Shown piece after piece: positions 35,101-45,811 of a stretch of 64,000 bases of DNA. Every line of letters starts with the position of its first letter. The first letter of the stretch is position 1. Below the pieces are notes generated by a model. It worked only from the letters and a program-made list of their open reading frames with translations, was not told the origin of the DNA and ran no database searches. The stretch is from positions 223,563,415-223,627,414 of the forward strand of contig NC_081410.1 in NCBI RefSeq assembly GCF_030272615.1, given 5' to 3'. Both the position numbers and the translations under genes were made by a program. This DNA is from Cryptomeria japonica. Its lineage: Eukaryota > Streptophyta > Pinopsida > Cupressales > Cupressaceae.

Positions 35101-36454
35101 TCTGCTGAAGTTTCCATGTCTCTTTTCATTTTTTTACGGCTGGCAAGGGAGGACTTAGCAAATGTTGTGGAATCAAGCTTTACACCTGCCAATGCTTTTG
35201 CATAAGTTTTGAGCCCTTTTAACATTTTCCAACCATTTGCCTGGGAGAATGCTACCAAAATTCAAAAACTTTGGTTTTACGCCCTTTTAGCTATCAAATA
35301 GCCAGGCATCTACTTCAATGTACCATTAATGTCCATATTTCTCTTATAACATTCTCTAGCTTCTTCTATATCTCTTAAATCATAAAACAAATGATTTGAA
35401 ATAACAATTTAAACCTTTCCTAAAAAAGACACATGAAATGGCAAGTCAGGTCAGGCCCCCTAGTGGGTCCGACTAAAAAAAAATTGTTTTCATGCAACTG
35501 ACTGTTGAAAACAGCTCAAGAACCTTGAACATGCCTCTGGAATCGATCGGCAACATTTTTTATCATTAAACTGAGTTTCGCAACTTTCAGGCACCTGCGC
35601 CACATTTTCACATTTAATCCCAAAGATGTAATTTTCAAACTGGTCAAAACACCTTTTTGGACTTCGCAAAATGACAGGTGTACTATCTGATATACAAACA
35701 TTCACTTTGCCAAACTGTTTCTCAATATGAATCTCGGGTCAAGAAATATTAATGGTCAAAGATGACCAAATGGCTCTATTAGCATTGTGAACCTGATAAA
35801 ACCAATGCGTAGGGATCTCAAAATGCCTTTCTTAAAAATATCAAACGATCTTCGTAGACCCCCAAATCTAGGGCATAGGTACCTTGAAGTACAAAGAAGA
35901 CCTTAGAATGATCAATTTAACCAAAAGGTTGACTGGGTGCAAATGGTGAGTTCATGAAAATAGCAACTTTAACTGATGTAGCAATGAAAATGCAGAAAAC
36001 TGAATGAAGTGGCTCAAGAAATCATCTTGGCAAGCTGATCAAACAGATTCATAAAGACCTGAAACTTGGCATAGAGGCACACTTATATGCATACAGTTGA
36101 ATTCTCTTTGAATTTTAGCATGATGACCAACTGGGTAAAAGATGCAAGGCCTCAAAGTAGGTTATTTATTAAAATCTGCATTTACACCTATGATGGACTT
36201 TCAGCTCACCCCTTGAAATGGGTACTTGACAAATTGATCCAAACTGAATTTTGGGACTCGCAAATCACTTCATAGGCCGAATGAAAAGTATAGGACACAT
36301 TCCAAGGCTTTACCACTTAAAAATCAACTAGCTCCATTTTACCCTCTTTCCTCAAACTAGGCCATCTGAATGAGATTAGGTGCCTTCCTGATAATGCAGA
36401 GAATTTTTTTTAAATGGGCCTCAAAACTTGACTCAAATTTAATGAGTCCCAATA
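32144..36454 (-). repeat. D 5' LTR (right copy), 4.3 kb
   Basis: Plus-strand limits TGTTGTTCACC...GTCCCAATA. It is 213 bases longer than the left copy because of one tandem duplication at 33363-33788. Confidence 0.8.
33363..33788 (-). repeat. 213-bp tandem duplication with G-box palindromes
   Basis: The unit starting attttactc(c/t)tgac occurs at 33363 and 33576. Each copy has the perfect palindrome TGCCACGTGGCA (33381-33392, 33594-33605) with the CACGTG core bound by plant bZIP/bHLH factors. The left LTR has one unit with TGCCATGTGGCA. Confidence 0.75.
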
Positions 36455-36459
36455 GTGAC
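36455..36459 (+). repeat. Right target-site duplication of D (GTGAC)
   Basis: Partner of 25649-25653. Confidence 0.8.
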
Positions 36460-37038
36460 ATGTCACCATCAAGTTATGAAAATAATTAAATTCACCAACA
36501 AACCATAAAGCATCACCGGTTCAGAGATCTTGTTACCGGTTCTAAAACCCTACTAAAACCTTACTGAAAAATACAATAGTAAATCACAAACATGACTTCT
36601 GGTTATCAAAATAGGATGTGATTTTGGTCATAGATTGATTACAATGATATAAACACATGTTTCAAACCACAACACCTAATTCCTCATCGATCTTCAGAAC
36701 CAATTGCTTAAGTATAACATTGTTCCATGTTTACCAGTTAAAGTCCTATTTGCCAAGTTTTTTGTTAGCTACACAATTCATCTCACCAACTTAATCCATT
36801 ACCGGTTAGGTTACACCAGTAAACCTAGATGAAAAAGTAATCAAGAATAAACAATTTCCATAGTTGCCATCAATGACAATACAAATAATTGATCACTAAG
36901 CCACCAACCCATATCTCAATCTATACTTGTCATACATCACCATGCCATCATTCTCCTTATCATATCAACTATATCATCACCAATAGTCCTTATATCGATA
37001 TGTCAACATCATCATCACTTATGCCAATCATGCCAACA
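36460..37038 (-). repeat. 3' LTR of G, proximal part
   Basis: Element strand starts TGTTGGCATGATTGGC at 37038, right after the PPT, and runs to 36460, where D interrupts it. Contains GTTGCCATCAATG (plus, 36863-36875). Confidence 0.75.
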
Positions 37039-37065
37039 TTCTCCCCCTTTGGCATTGATGGCAAC
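36863..37065 (-). other. Inverted repeat enclosing PPT of G
   Basis: Plus GTTGCCATCAATG (36863-36875) and CATTGATGGCAAC (37053-37065) pair over 13 bases with the PPT and LTR start between. Equivalent to the repeats in A and B. Confidence 0.6.
37039..37050 (-). promoter_or_regulatory. Polypurine tract of G
   Basis: Element strand AAAGGGGGAGAA directly before the LTR. Other G-rich purine tracts lie further upstream (near 37170 and 37270). Confidence 0.75.
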
Positions 37066-37351
37066 ACTAAAAGAATCATCATCAAACTCATCATGCTTCA
37101 CTTTCTCTTCTCCTCCTTTGTATGATCTTTTGCCAGTTATATTACTTCTCCCAATCATATTATTTCTCCCCCATTGACAAAAATTCCAAAAGTGCAAATG
37201 CATCTTATAACATCATCATTGCTAATTTTGTTGTCTCCATCATCTCTGCTAACCTCATCTTAGCTACTCCCCTTGAGGAGTAGCCCACATCTCATCAAAC
37301 CATAGTGAAAAATATTCAATAAGTCCACTGGATTGATGCATCACCTACATC

Positions 37352-38731
37352 TTAGTTGATCTTGTGTAAGGGTCTAACCCCTAATTTACCTCTAAGATAT
37401 TCAAAGATTTCCTTAGGCAAAGGTTTAGTGAATATATCTGCTAACCTTTTTACTACTACCATGTGTGTCTCCTTGGGACTCTTTTGACATCTAGCAAGTA
37501 AACCAACAACAAGTGCAATATCTGGTCTAATGTGAACAACATAATGCAATTTTCCAATCATAGACCTATATTCTTTCTCATCTACAGAGGGTGAATCATC
37601 CTCTTTTAATAATTTGCAACCAGTCACAATTGGAGTACCAACCGATTTGCAGTCTTCCATCCCAAAAGTTTTCAAAAATTCTTTCACATACTTAGTCTGA
37701 TAGATAAAAATTCCACCTTCTAGTTGTTGGACTTGTAACCCAATAAATTTTTTTATCTCACCGATCAGAGACATCTCAAACACTTTCTTCATTTCATCAA
37801 CAAAAGCCATAAACAAATCATCATCTCCACCAAATATTATGTCATCAACAAAAACTTCTACAATTAACATTTTATCTCCTTCAGTCTTTAAATAGATATT
37901 ACAGTCCTCACTGGTTCACTGGAATCCTATCTTAATCAAATGTGCATGCAGTCTCTCATACCATACTCTTGGTGCTTGTTTCAATCCATATAATCCCTTG
38001 TGTAACCTACATACCACATCTTTATCCTCTGTCAAAGCAAACCCATTCGGTTGTTCTATATACACTTCTTTTTCAAGAATACCATTCTGGAAAGCTGATT
38101 TAACATCTATTTGATAGACCTTAAAACCTTTAAAAGATGGAAAGGCAAGTAACATTCTAACTCCTTCAAGTCTAGCAACTGGTGCAAAGGTCTCTCCATA
38201 ATCTTCACCTTCTTCTTGTGCATATGATTTGCAAACTAGTCGTGCCTTAACAGCTTCACCATCTTCATTCAGCTAGTTTCTAAATACCTACTTTGTATCA
38301 ATCACATTTTTATCATCAGGTCTAGGAACAAGTGACAATGTGTTTTTTCTCTCAATTTGATCAAGCTCTTCATTCATTGCATTGATCCAGTCATCATCTT
38401 TCAATGCTTCTCTAACTTTCTTTGGTTCAATAGTTGAAATCAGATAGGAATTTTCTCTTATTTTTCTTCTAGTTAGCACGCCAGCATTCTTGTCACCTAT
38501 AATCTAGTCTTCTGAATGATTTAGCCTTATATATCTTGGGATTATTGGTTACCATGTAGTGACTTCTTTATTTTCATCATCTTCCTCATCATCTACCAGT
38601 TGAGCATGTATTTCTGCAATGTTTTGTTCATCATTTTTATGCACTTCTGGTTCAATAATCACTAGCTTTTGTTCCTCAACTTCATCAGACTTGCTGATAT
38701 CATCAGATTTGTTCTCAATTGGGGTTTCCAA
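37352..38731 (-). pseudogene. Copia RT of G with deleted RNase H
   Basis: One frame from 38731 down to 37352 with a few stops. Acidic lead-in (VEEQKLVIIEPEV, DDEEDDENKE), then Copia RT: WINAMNEELDQIERKNTLSLV, KVYQIDVKSAFQNGILEKEVY, GLYGLKQAPRVWYERL, VFVDDIIFGG (catalytic YxDD position is FVDD), IGLQVQQLEGGIFIYQ, YRSMIGKLHYVVHIRPDI. Immediately after THMVVVKR comes LADIFTKPLPKEIFEYLRGKLG, so nearly the whole RNase H domain is missing in frame (junction near 37445-37455). Several stops sit at expected Trp codons (DTK*V, GFQ*TSED). Confidence 0.9.
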
Positions 38732-39081
38732 TGAGAATTCTCTTCCACCGATTCACAAATCTCCATAATCTTCTATCAACTTCGCCAAAGGAACAATCAA
38801 AAAATCTTGTATGTGTTTGTCATTCTCCAGATGTGCTCTTCAAAAATACTAAGTGAAAAATGAAACTATCAAACAAATTGTATTTGCCTTTTACTAAACC
38901 GGTTGAACATACCCTAAATATTGTTCAACTCTAAAACTTGATACCGGCACACATATCACATCCAATTTATCGGTTTGATAAAAAAATCACTTCATAACAA
39001 CATTATGCATAAAAGTATGTAGATTTAACTTACCACATACCATTCAGGGGGTCCGAAAATGGATCTAGCAATATGTTCCCC
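38732..39081 (-). other. Gap where G lacks protease and integrase
   Basis: Only about 350 bases separate the zinc-knuckle region from RT. No DSG protease motif, HHCC or DDE integrase is readable, so these domains are deleted. Confidence 0.55.
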
Positions 39082-39911
39082 CTAAGCCTCATGCATAGTA
39101 TAGTTTTCCGGTGAAGGATTATCTATACTAGGTGAAGAATTGGAGTCCTCAAACAATATCTCCTCACTTTTCTTCTTCCAAATCTTGTTCATCTCATTCC
39201 TGGTTTCCTCCAGATCTACTTTCTTCTTTCCTTTCTGATCAACAGATTGATTAACCGGTTTGTTCATTTTATCTCTACAAAACTTCGCAAGGTGTCCTAG
39301 TTTGTGAATATGGAAACATGCCATTCTAGATTCTCTCTAGGGTCTAGCATTGCCTCTACCAGATCTTCTTCGGCAATTCATAATAGCATTTCCATAGTTG
39401 TGACAGATTGAACAAGTCACATTCCATCTATTGTCCATTTCATATGGACTAGACTGGTTCACATAAGGTCGTTGCCAAGTAGGGTTCCTCCGATCATTGT
39501 AAGATCTCTGTCAAGAAGGGTTTCTTAGGTCAAAGTAAGATCTTTGCCATTCTCCATTAGACCTTTGACCCATGTAAGATCTATGATTGTTCGCTCTTGA
39601 CCTACACTCAACATCTCTATGCCCATTCTTGTTGAAATTGAAGCAATGTCCATTAAAAGTTCTAGGCTTATATCCTTCATATGCATTAGATCTATATATA
39701 TTAAAAGTATTGGATCTACTTCTACAAACATTAGCAGTATGACCTACCTTATGATAGTTAAAACATACTGGTTTGTAGGTTCTCTTATCGATGTTATTAT
39801 TTTTTGTCTTTGATGCCAATTTGACTTTATGCATGGTGTCCTTGGTACTAGATGACTCTCCTTGTTCAAAGGTTGTGAATCCCAAGCCATGTGTATCTCC
39901 CTTCTACCTCT
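39082..39911 (-). pseudogene. Zinc-knuckle part of G gag
   Basis: Minus strand from 39911. GLGFTTFEQGESSS is followed by knuckles CFNYHKVGHTANVC (second Cys is Tyr), CFNFNKNGHRDVEC (second Cys is Phe), a Cys-poor CSICHNYGN-like unit and CFHIHKLGHLAKFC, then NEMNKIWKKKSEEI. Order and flanks match ORF1 of C (GLGFSGYEESE, GHTANVC, MEMNKTWKKKLEE) and, less closely, A and B. The upstream part is cut off by F at 39912. Confidence 0.8.
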
Positions 39912-40976
39912 TGTTGTCACTCAAATTATACCCGTAGTGCACAAGCTGAAAGCTCAAGCAACTTGGTGACACATGGGATAATTCTCAGGCCTGTGGGTTG
40001 CCTATAGTGAGAATTAACCTCCAGATGAAGGGTTGGTTCCTTGTGAATAACTCTAAATCTTTATCAAGAAAATGGATAGAAAAACTTAAAATAAAACTAG
40101 AAAGAAATTACAAGTGCTAAATGAAGGTGAAGCATCAATAACATATCTCAAAATGACAGAGATACAATCCTAAAAACACCAATCTACACAAATAGACTTC
40201 TGGTTCATAACACATAAATATTTCATGCAAAGGATTTAAACTTCAAGAAATTGAAAGGATAGAAAACTTTCACAATCAACCAAATGAGCCAATTTATCAC
40301 AATGCACAAACTATGACATACAAATGAGACAGAAAATTCAAAGGTTGTCTAAACAATAACACAATAAACTAACTCTCAATCAAGGATAAGAAAATGAACT
40401 ATAAATACATAAGGCATAAGCTGGTAATCTTTTATGTAGAATTATGTCATAAAATTGCATATGAGCTATAAGAATGTATTCTCTACTAAAACCAGCCAGA
40501 GAATCATCAAGAACTAGTGAAGAAAGATAAAACTTTTTCGCTTTATACAAAAAATTTCCAAAAGGTAGAGGAAAGATAACTCCAGAATGACTGAAGATGA
40601 ACTCCCACTGAAAATATCTCCTCTGAAAACTAATCCTCTCCTAGAAATAAAAAGCCACCAAAAAGGCTTCAAAACATACAAAAAGAACTCATGCAACCTT
40701 CTCTCAAGCTGGGTAATTCATTTCAAATTCTTAGTCAACTAAAGGTTGACCCATGTGGCGCTCAAAAACAATCCTTATTACCTCAAGATCACAAAAAAAG
40801 CTCATGCAAACTTTCTCTAAGCTTAATAATTGCCTGCATTAACCGGATGACTTCTTACTTTGCATGGATCACAAACTACTTGATGAATTCCTCTTATTTC
40901 GCATGGATCCCTAGACGCTACCTTGCCTGCCACGACTTTTGGCTTTTGACTGTAACTAGCATTGCTTTCTTAATCA
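39912..40976 (-). repeat. 3' LTR of F, first part
   Basis: Plus start TGTTGTCACTC, repeated at 63437 with roughly nine bases in ten identical over the visible 560. Interrupted by B at 40977; continues at 55273. ORFs are not supported. Confidence 0.75.
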
Positions 40977-41233
40977 TGTTGGCAAATGCACACTGCAATG
41001 AGAAATTGTAGGTGATTGAAGGTATTGTCATTGATGGCAACCTTACAATCCTATGGCATCGACACAGGCACAGACACCAACACAGGCACAAGCACTGACA
41101 AAGATGTTTACCGGCACCCCTGGCGACAGGATTTTGTTTACTATATTTTGTATTTAATTGTAAAATCTTTTTGTAAAGCCAACAAGGCAAATTGTAATAG
41201 GACTCATATAAGTATGAGATTTTGTAAATCATT

Positions 41234-41240
41234 TATATAA
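41234..41240 (+). promoter_or_regulatory. TATA-like box of B 5' LTR
   Basis: TATATAA in catttatataagc; the 3' LTR copy is tatctaa. Same place as in A. Confidence 0.45.
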
Positions 41241-41668
41241 GCATAAAATGGAATGTAATAGGAGATGCGAATATTAAGGCAGATTTTGGAATAAGGTTTA
41301 TGGAAGTTGTGTGAGCTTAAACTGGTACTGAACCTGGCATAGAAGATGCTAAACCAAAGCAGTACATGATATTAGATTTACATAATCCATCTTTGTAAGT
41401 CAATGAGACTTCCCTTTTTGTATTTGAGCAGTGAGCCTTCCTGCATGTGCAGGCACTACATTTGTAAGTAATATTCACTTATTGGCCAGTGAGCAAATAT
41501 TGTGGGTCACAAATCCCACCAAGGTTTTTCCTCACCAAAAACATTGTGTCATGGTGTGCTTTCTATGTTTTGTTTACTGATCTTATTTACTGCATTATTT
41601 CTAGTTTATCGGTACACTATTTTGGCATGCAATTCATTTAATAAGTTTGGAAAATCCATTAACTGGTT

Positions 41669-41704
41669 AGATACTGATTCACACCCCCCCCCCTCTCAGT
41701 ATCT
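41669..41704 (+). other. C-loop hairpin of B 5' LTR
   Basis: AGATACTGA (41669-41677) pairs perfectly over nine bases with TCAGTATCT (41696-41704); loop with about nine C. In the 3' LTR: 55221-55229 with 55244-55252, one mismatch. Confidence 0.7.
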
Positions 41705-41721
41705 TTGGGAATCCTAACAAT

Positions 41722-41733
41722 TGGTATCAGAGC
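41722..41733 (+). promoter_or_regulatory. Primer-binding site of B (iMet)
   Basis: TGGTATCAGAGC two bases after the LTR end. Confidence 0.9.
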
Positions 41734-41790
41734 TTGGTCCTCTATTTTCAAAATCCTAACAACTTCAGGAAGATTCTGACACCAGTAGAG

Positions 41791-42903
41791 ATGGATAACT
41801 TGAGAAAGTAATTGGAAACAACTCTTTCAGACTATGATGCAGAAAAGTTGAAAAATATCAAACTTGAAGATGATCTGAAGGCTGTACAAGAAATAATTCA
41901 AGGACTTCAAGAAAATATCACTATTGCTAGGAACAAAAGAAGAGAACTTAATGACAAGATACAGAGTGATGATGATGAAAAAGAAACTCTTAATGATCTT
42001 GTAAGCAAGATGAAGCAGGAAAACATGGCCTTGAGGAATGAAATGCAAGATATGACTATGAGGTTTTGTAAAGACATTGAAGACCGAAAGAAGAATGAAG
42101 ATGACTTGGCTAGGAGAATCAATGATGCTGGAAATAACAATCTAAGACTCAGTCATGAAAATGATGTGTTGAAGACAAATATAATTCACTTGGAGCATGA
42201 TAAGACTAAACTCATGAGATAGAAAGATTTCTTAGAAAATGAATTAACTACTGCAAATCAACACCAAGAAAAATTCAAGAAAAGTTCAGAGGAACTTGAT
42301 GACATGTTGAAAAATTAGAAACCTAATGGAGATACAAATGGCCTTGGCTTTGAAGTTGGTGAAAGCTCCAGTACTACAAACAATCATGATCACAGTAAAC
42401 TAGTAAGACAACCTAATGCCTACAAATTCAATGGAAAATGCTTTAACTGTAGCAAGTATGGTCATAGAGCAAATCAATGTAGATCTAGAAACTATCGGAA
42501 CACCAATGCACCCACCAATCAATGTTATAAATGCAACAAAATTGGTCACAACTCAGAAAATTGCAGAATGAATGTAAGATGTTATGTTTGTGGAAGATTT
42601 GGACAATTATCAAATCAATGCAGAACACATACTGACATAGGATATGGAAAAGATATTCAGAAAAACAATGTGACTTGTTATGCTTGTAACAAGATTGGAC
42701 ATATTGCAAAATTTTGTAGAAGTAAGGCATCACCGGAAAATAACAAAGGACCCAATTTGAAAGGTAAAGAAAAGGTTGAAGAAGAAAGGCAAGAATTTTC
42801 AAAACAATGGATTAGAAAGTCTGATCAGAATGTTAGTGAAGCTATTCCTTCACCAGTAGAACAAAGTATCACTCCACCGGCAGGAAATTCTTCATCTAAC
42901 TAA
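41791..42903 (+). pseudogene. ORF1 of B: coiled-coil, zinc-knuckle gag-like protein
   Basis: 371 codons from ATG 41791 to TAA 42901-42903, the same length as ORF1 of A, with three internal stops (41809 TAA, 42220 TAG, 42316 TAG) and no frameshift. Coiled coil (KMKQENMALRNEMQ, KKNEDDLARRIND), GLGFEVGESSS, then knuckles CFNCSKYGHRANQC, CYKCNKIGHNSENC, CYVCGRFGQLSNQC (His lost to Gln) and CYACNKIGHIAKFC. Basic tail with KEKVEEERQEFSKQW. Probable RNA-binding structural protein. Confidence 0.8.
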
Positions 42904-43206
42904 AAAGAAACCTTTTGAGGGTATGGCAACAAATTAAAAAACATGTTAATTTACCCTTGGTTGATGGTGAGAAGTTGAAATACTTCTTTACCGGTAGATG
43001 TGTTAAGCTTCACTTAACTGGCAAGCATTTAATGTGGTAGTTGAAGGAAATGACATTATAAAGCAAGTGTTTTTGGCTCTTTTTCATTCACTGAGCATTC
43101 AAACATCCTTAGAGCATGAAAATCCTGAGCAAAGGCATCCACAACGAGAAGTGAAGAAAATCATTCAAGCATTCAAACCTAAAGGCAGATTAGGGTATTT
43201 ATACAA
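42904..43206 (+). other. Spacer between ORF1 and ORF2 of B
   Basis: Homologous to 9547-9849 in A and almost the same length; no gene. Confidence 0.5.
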
Positions 43207-43350
43207 TGGCTTCCTCCTCTGCACCTGAATTCATTGCAAACCCTACTGTAATTGAAGTTGTTAAGCGCCCTAGACCCGTATATAAAATTATTCCTAAAAT
43301 TGCGAAGAAAGATGATACCCTAGGAGCTTTTTCAAAAATACCCAAAGGAG
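43207..43350 (+). pseudogene. ORF2 of B, first 48 codons
   Basis: MASSSAPEFIANPTV... aligns with the start of A ORF2 (MASSSSPKFIPNP). Cut after the Gly codon of SKIPKG by insertion of C; continues at 50928. Confidence 0.75.
43346..43350 (+). repeat. Target-site duplication of C (AGGAG)
   Basis: AGGAG here and at 50923-50927. Removing C and one copy restores the reading frame of B ORF2. Confidence 0.9.
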
Positions 43351-43809
43351 TGTTGGCATTTTGATGATGTTCTGATTGTCATTGATGGACACACACTTTC
43401 TTGATGATGGACACACACTTTCTTTATGTATGAGATGACTCAACCGATAATTGTTCCAACCAGTTTTGTGTATTATTGAATGTATAGTCTTTAGACTATC
43501 GGTATTTTGCAAAAGATGTTTACTGGTCACAGATTGATTGAAGACCCCGAGTGGTTCGAGGATCCCAAGCAATATGGAGACCCCAAGCAATACGAAGGAA
43601 TCAAGTGGTAGTTAACACTATGATCTACCTGTCTTCATTTTCACAAACCGGTAATCGGTATATTGTACTAACCGATATTACTCTGTGATGAGTTATCATC
43701 CACTGACACTTTGGCAGTGATTTTGTGCCATGTTACCAAATATGTCTAGATGCACTAAACCTAGGAACTTGTAGTCTAATCTTGTTGGACCGACATGAAA
43801 TCAGATTCC

Positions 43810-43818
43810 TTTATAAGG
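43810..43818 (+). promoter_or_regulatory. TATA-like box of C LTR
   Basis: TTTATAAGG, also at 50244-50252 in the 3' LTR. Confidence 0.4.
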
Positions 43819-44455
43819 ACATCATGTCCAGGGTTTGTATATGAGACAGAGTATGAGAGATGTGTGATAGAAGAGGTTATGTGCAATCATTGTAGAGAAG
43901 ATTAAGTCTGTGTGAAGAGTTAGAGTGTGGAGATATTGAAGACTGAAGTAATGCTGAAATGCATTAACAATGAGCTATCAAGGATCTAATTAAGAAGTCT
44001 ATGATATTAGCTAGATCACTCACTTGTTGATTACTCACATCTTCAGCAAGTCTAAAACCCTTAACCGGGTAGGCCCAACAAAGCCTTTGTAAATCCTCTA
44101 ACAAGTTGGTTCACAACTGTGGATCTGAAATCCTCTAACAAGGTATTCTTTAACAAGACTTATCTCCTAACAGAGATCTAGATTCCTAACAGGATCTGTT
44201 CTGGTGAAGAACATTGTATGACCTTAACCGATCTGGTTTCTATTCTCTAGATAGTTACTTGTGATTTTCTGCTCACCATGGTTTTTCCCATTTGGGTTTC
44301 CATGTCAAATATCTTGTGTTATGGTGATTATGCTCTTGTGGGTGAATGTTTTATTTTCTATTTGGTTTGCATTTATCTTAACCAATTTTTTAGTGAATCT
44401 TCTATACCGGTTATCTGCTAAATTGTTTAGAAGTTTGTTTACAGTATTTTTTGGT

Positions 44456-44480
44456 ATACTAATTCACCCCCCCTTAGTAT
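44456..44480 (+). other. C-loop hairpin of C 5' LTR
   Basis: ATACTAA (44456-44462) pairs with TTAGTAT (44474-44480), loop TTCACCCCCCC. In the 3' LTR 50890-50896 with 50910-50916, also perfect. Confidence 0.7.
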
Positions 44481-44488
44481 TCATCAAT

Positions 44489-44500
44489 TGATAGCAGATC
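44489..44500 (+). promoter_or_regulatory. Degenerate primer-binding site of C
   Basis: TGATAGCAGATC against TGGTATCAGAGC: three mismatches in twelve, at the position expected after the LTR. Confidence 0.5.
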
Positions 44501-44524
44501 AAACCTTTCTATAAGTCTAACCAC

Positions 44525-45811
44525 ATGGAAGGAGATATGGGGGAATATAGTGTGAGGGAACTTATTCATCATCTGACTCAAACTGAGAGAGCCTAGGATG
44601 AACTCAAAGTCAAGTATAAAGCCTCTTTGGCCAAAAGAAGAGAGCATGCTGAGAAACTGATGGAACTTACTGAAAATAGCTCTTCTGATGAAGCAGACAT
44701 GGATGCCCTAGTTGAAGAAGTTGAAAAATTGAATGAATCTAAAGACAACCTAAGAAATGAGTTGGAAGGACTGACTATCAGAATGTGTCAAGAGCTTGAG
44801 AACAGAAGGAAAGCTGAAGATCTGGTAAAAGACAAAGATAATGAGATCTCCAAGCTGAAGCAAGAAATCAATTCCCTTACCACTCATCTCCAAGAGAGTA
44901 AAGTGGAAAAAGAAGAAATGCAAGGTGAACTAAACATAGCTATTTCTGAGAATGCAACCTTGATGGAATCTAATGCTGCTATTTCCAAGGAACTTACTGA
45001 GTCAAAGGAGATACTTGCCAAATTCAATCAGAGTACTGCTAAGCTAGAGAAAAAGTTGGAATCGACAAAACCGATAAAGAATACCACTGGACTTGGTTTC
45101 TCTGGGTATGAGGAAAGTGAGACCTCTAAATCAAAAGTTGAAGCATCAAAGAAGCAACCAACATCCAAGGATAAAGGTAAGAAAAAATTTAAATCTATTT
45201 TCTTTAATTGTCTCAAAGAAGGACATACTGCTAATGTGTGTAGAACCAAGGCCTACAACAATTTTCCTTATTTTCTAAACAATAAGCCTAGATCTAATAA
45301 ATTCAATGGAAACTATTATGCATGCAACAAGTTTGGGCATATAGCATTTGAATCTAGGTCTGTTTTGCACAACACTGGGAGATATCCTCCATGGACTCAA
45401 GGAGTTATCCCAGAACCCTCTGTAAACTGGAATCCCAACCGGTACAATACCTATGACCATCGATCAGGTGGCTATCAAGAAGCAACTGGTTGGAGAGAAA
45501 CTTCTTTGATCTGTCATGGTAACAGTCACACTGCTGCAACATGCAGATAGACGAATGGAAGTATGAATAATGGACAATGGAAAACACCTGGAATGGTATG
45601 CTATTATTGCAACAAACCGGGTCACACTGCCAGAACTTGCAGACTGAGAAAGAACCTATCGGATAATATACCGGTCACTCCAAAAGGGAAGAGTGATGTT
45701 GAAACCGTTCAAATGGAAATGAATAAAACTTGGAAAAAGAAACTAGAAGAAGTGTCATAGGATGAATCGGTTTCTGCACCTAGTGTGGAAGTCTCTAAAC
45801 CGGCAAACTGA
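44525..45811 (+). pseudogene. ORF1 of C: coiled-coil, zinc-knuckle gag-like protein
   Basis: One frame of 429 codons from ATG 44525 (MEGDMGEYSVRELIHHL) to TGA 45809, internal TAGs at 44594, 45548 and 45758. A long coiled coil of about 160 residues (LVEEVEKLNESKDNLRNELE, KDKDNEISKLKQEINSL) is followed by GLGFSGYEESE. Knuckle-like units: FFNCLKEGHTANVC, YYACNKFGHIAFES, LICHGNSHTAATC and one intact CYYCNKPGHTARTC. Aromatic/Asn-rich stretches lie between. Closest in the window to G gag. Two knuckles have lost their first Cys. Confidence 0.8.

Larger units (their letters stand above)
25654..36454 (-). mobile_element. Element D: pol-less element with 4 kb LTRs
   Basis: Complete minus-strand element: LTRs of 4,098 and 4,311 bases around a 2,392-base interior with a tRNA-type PBS and one acidic ORF. 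No gag knuckle, protease, RT or integrase. The size plan resembles large retrotransposon derivatives (LARDs), whose mobility depends on other elements. Termini on the element strand are TATTG...CAATA or CAACA, not TG...CA. E is a diverged solo LTR of the same family; the LTR of F shares its middle part. Confidence 0.8.
40977..41719 (+). repeat. 5' LTR of B
   Basis: 743 bases, TGTTGGCAAATG...atcctaaca. TATA box, 'caccaaggtttttcctca' box and C-loop hairpin are present. Confidence 0.85.
43351..44486 (+). repeat. 5' LTR of C
   Basis: 1,136 bases, TGTTGGCATTTTGATG...TATTCATCA; near-identical to 49751-50922. Confidence 0.9.
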
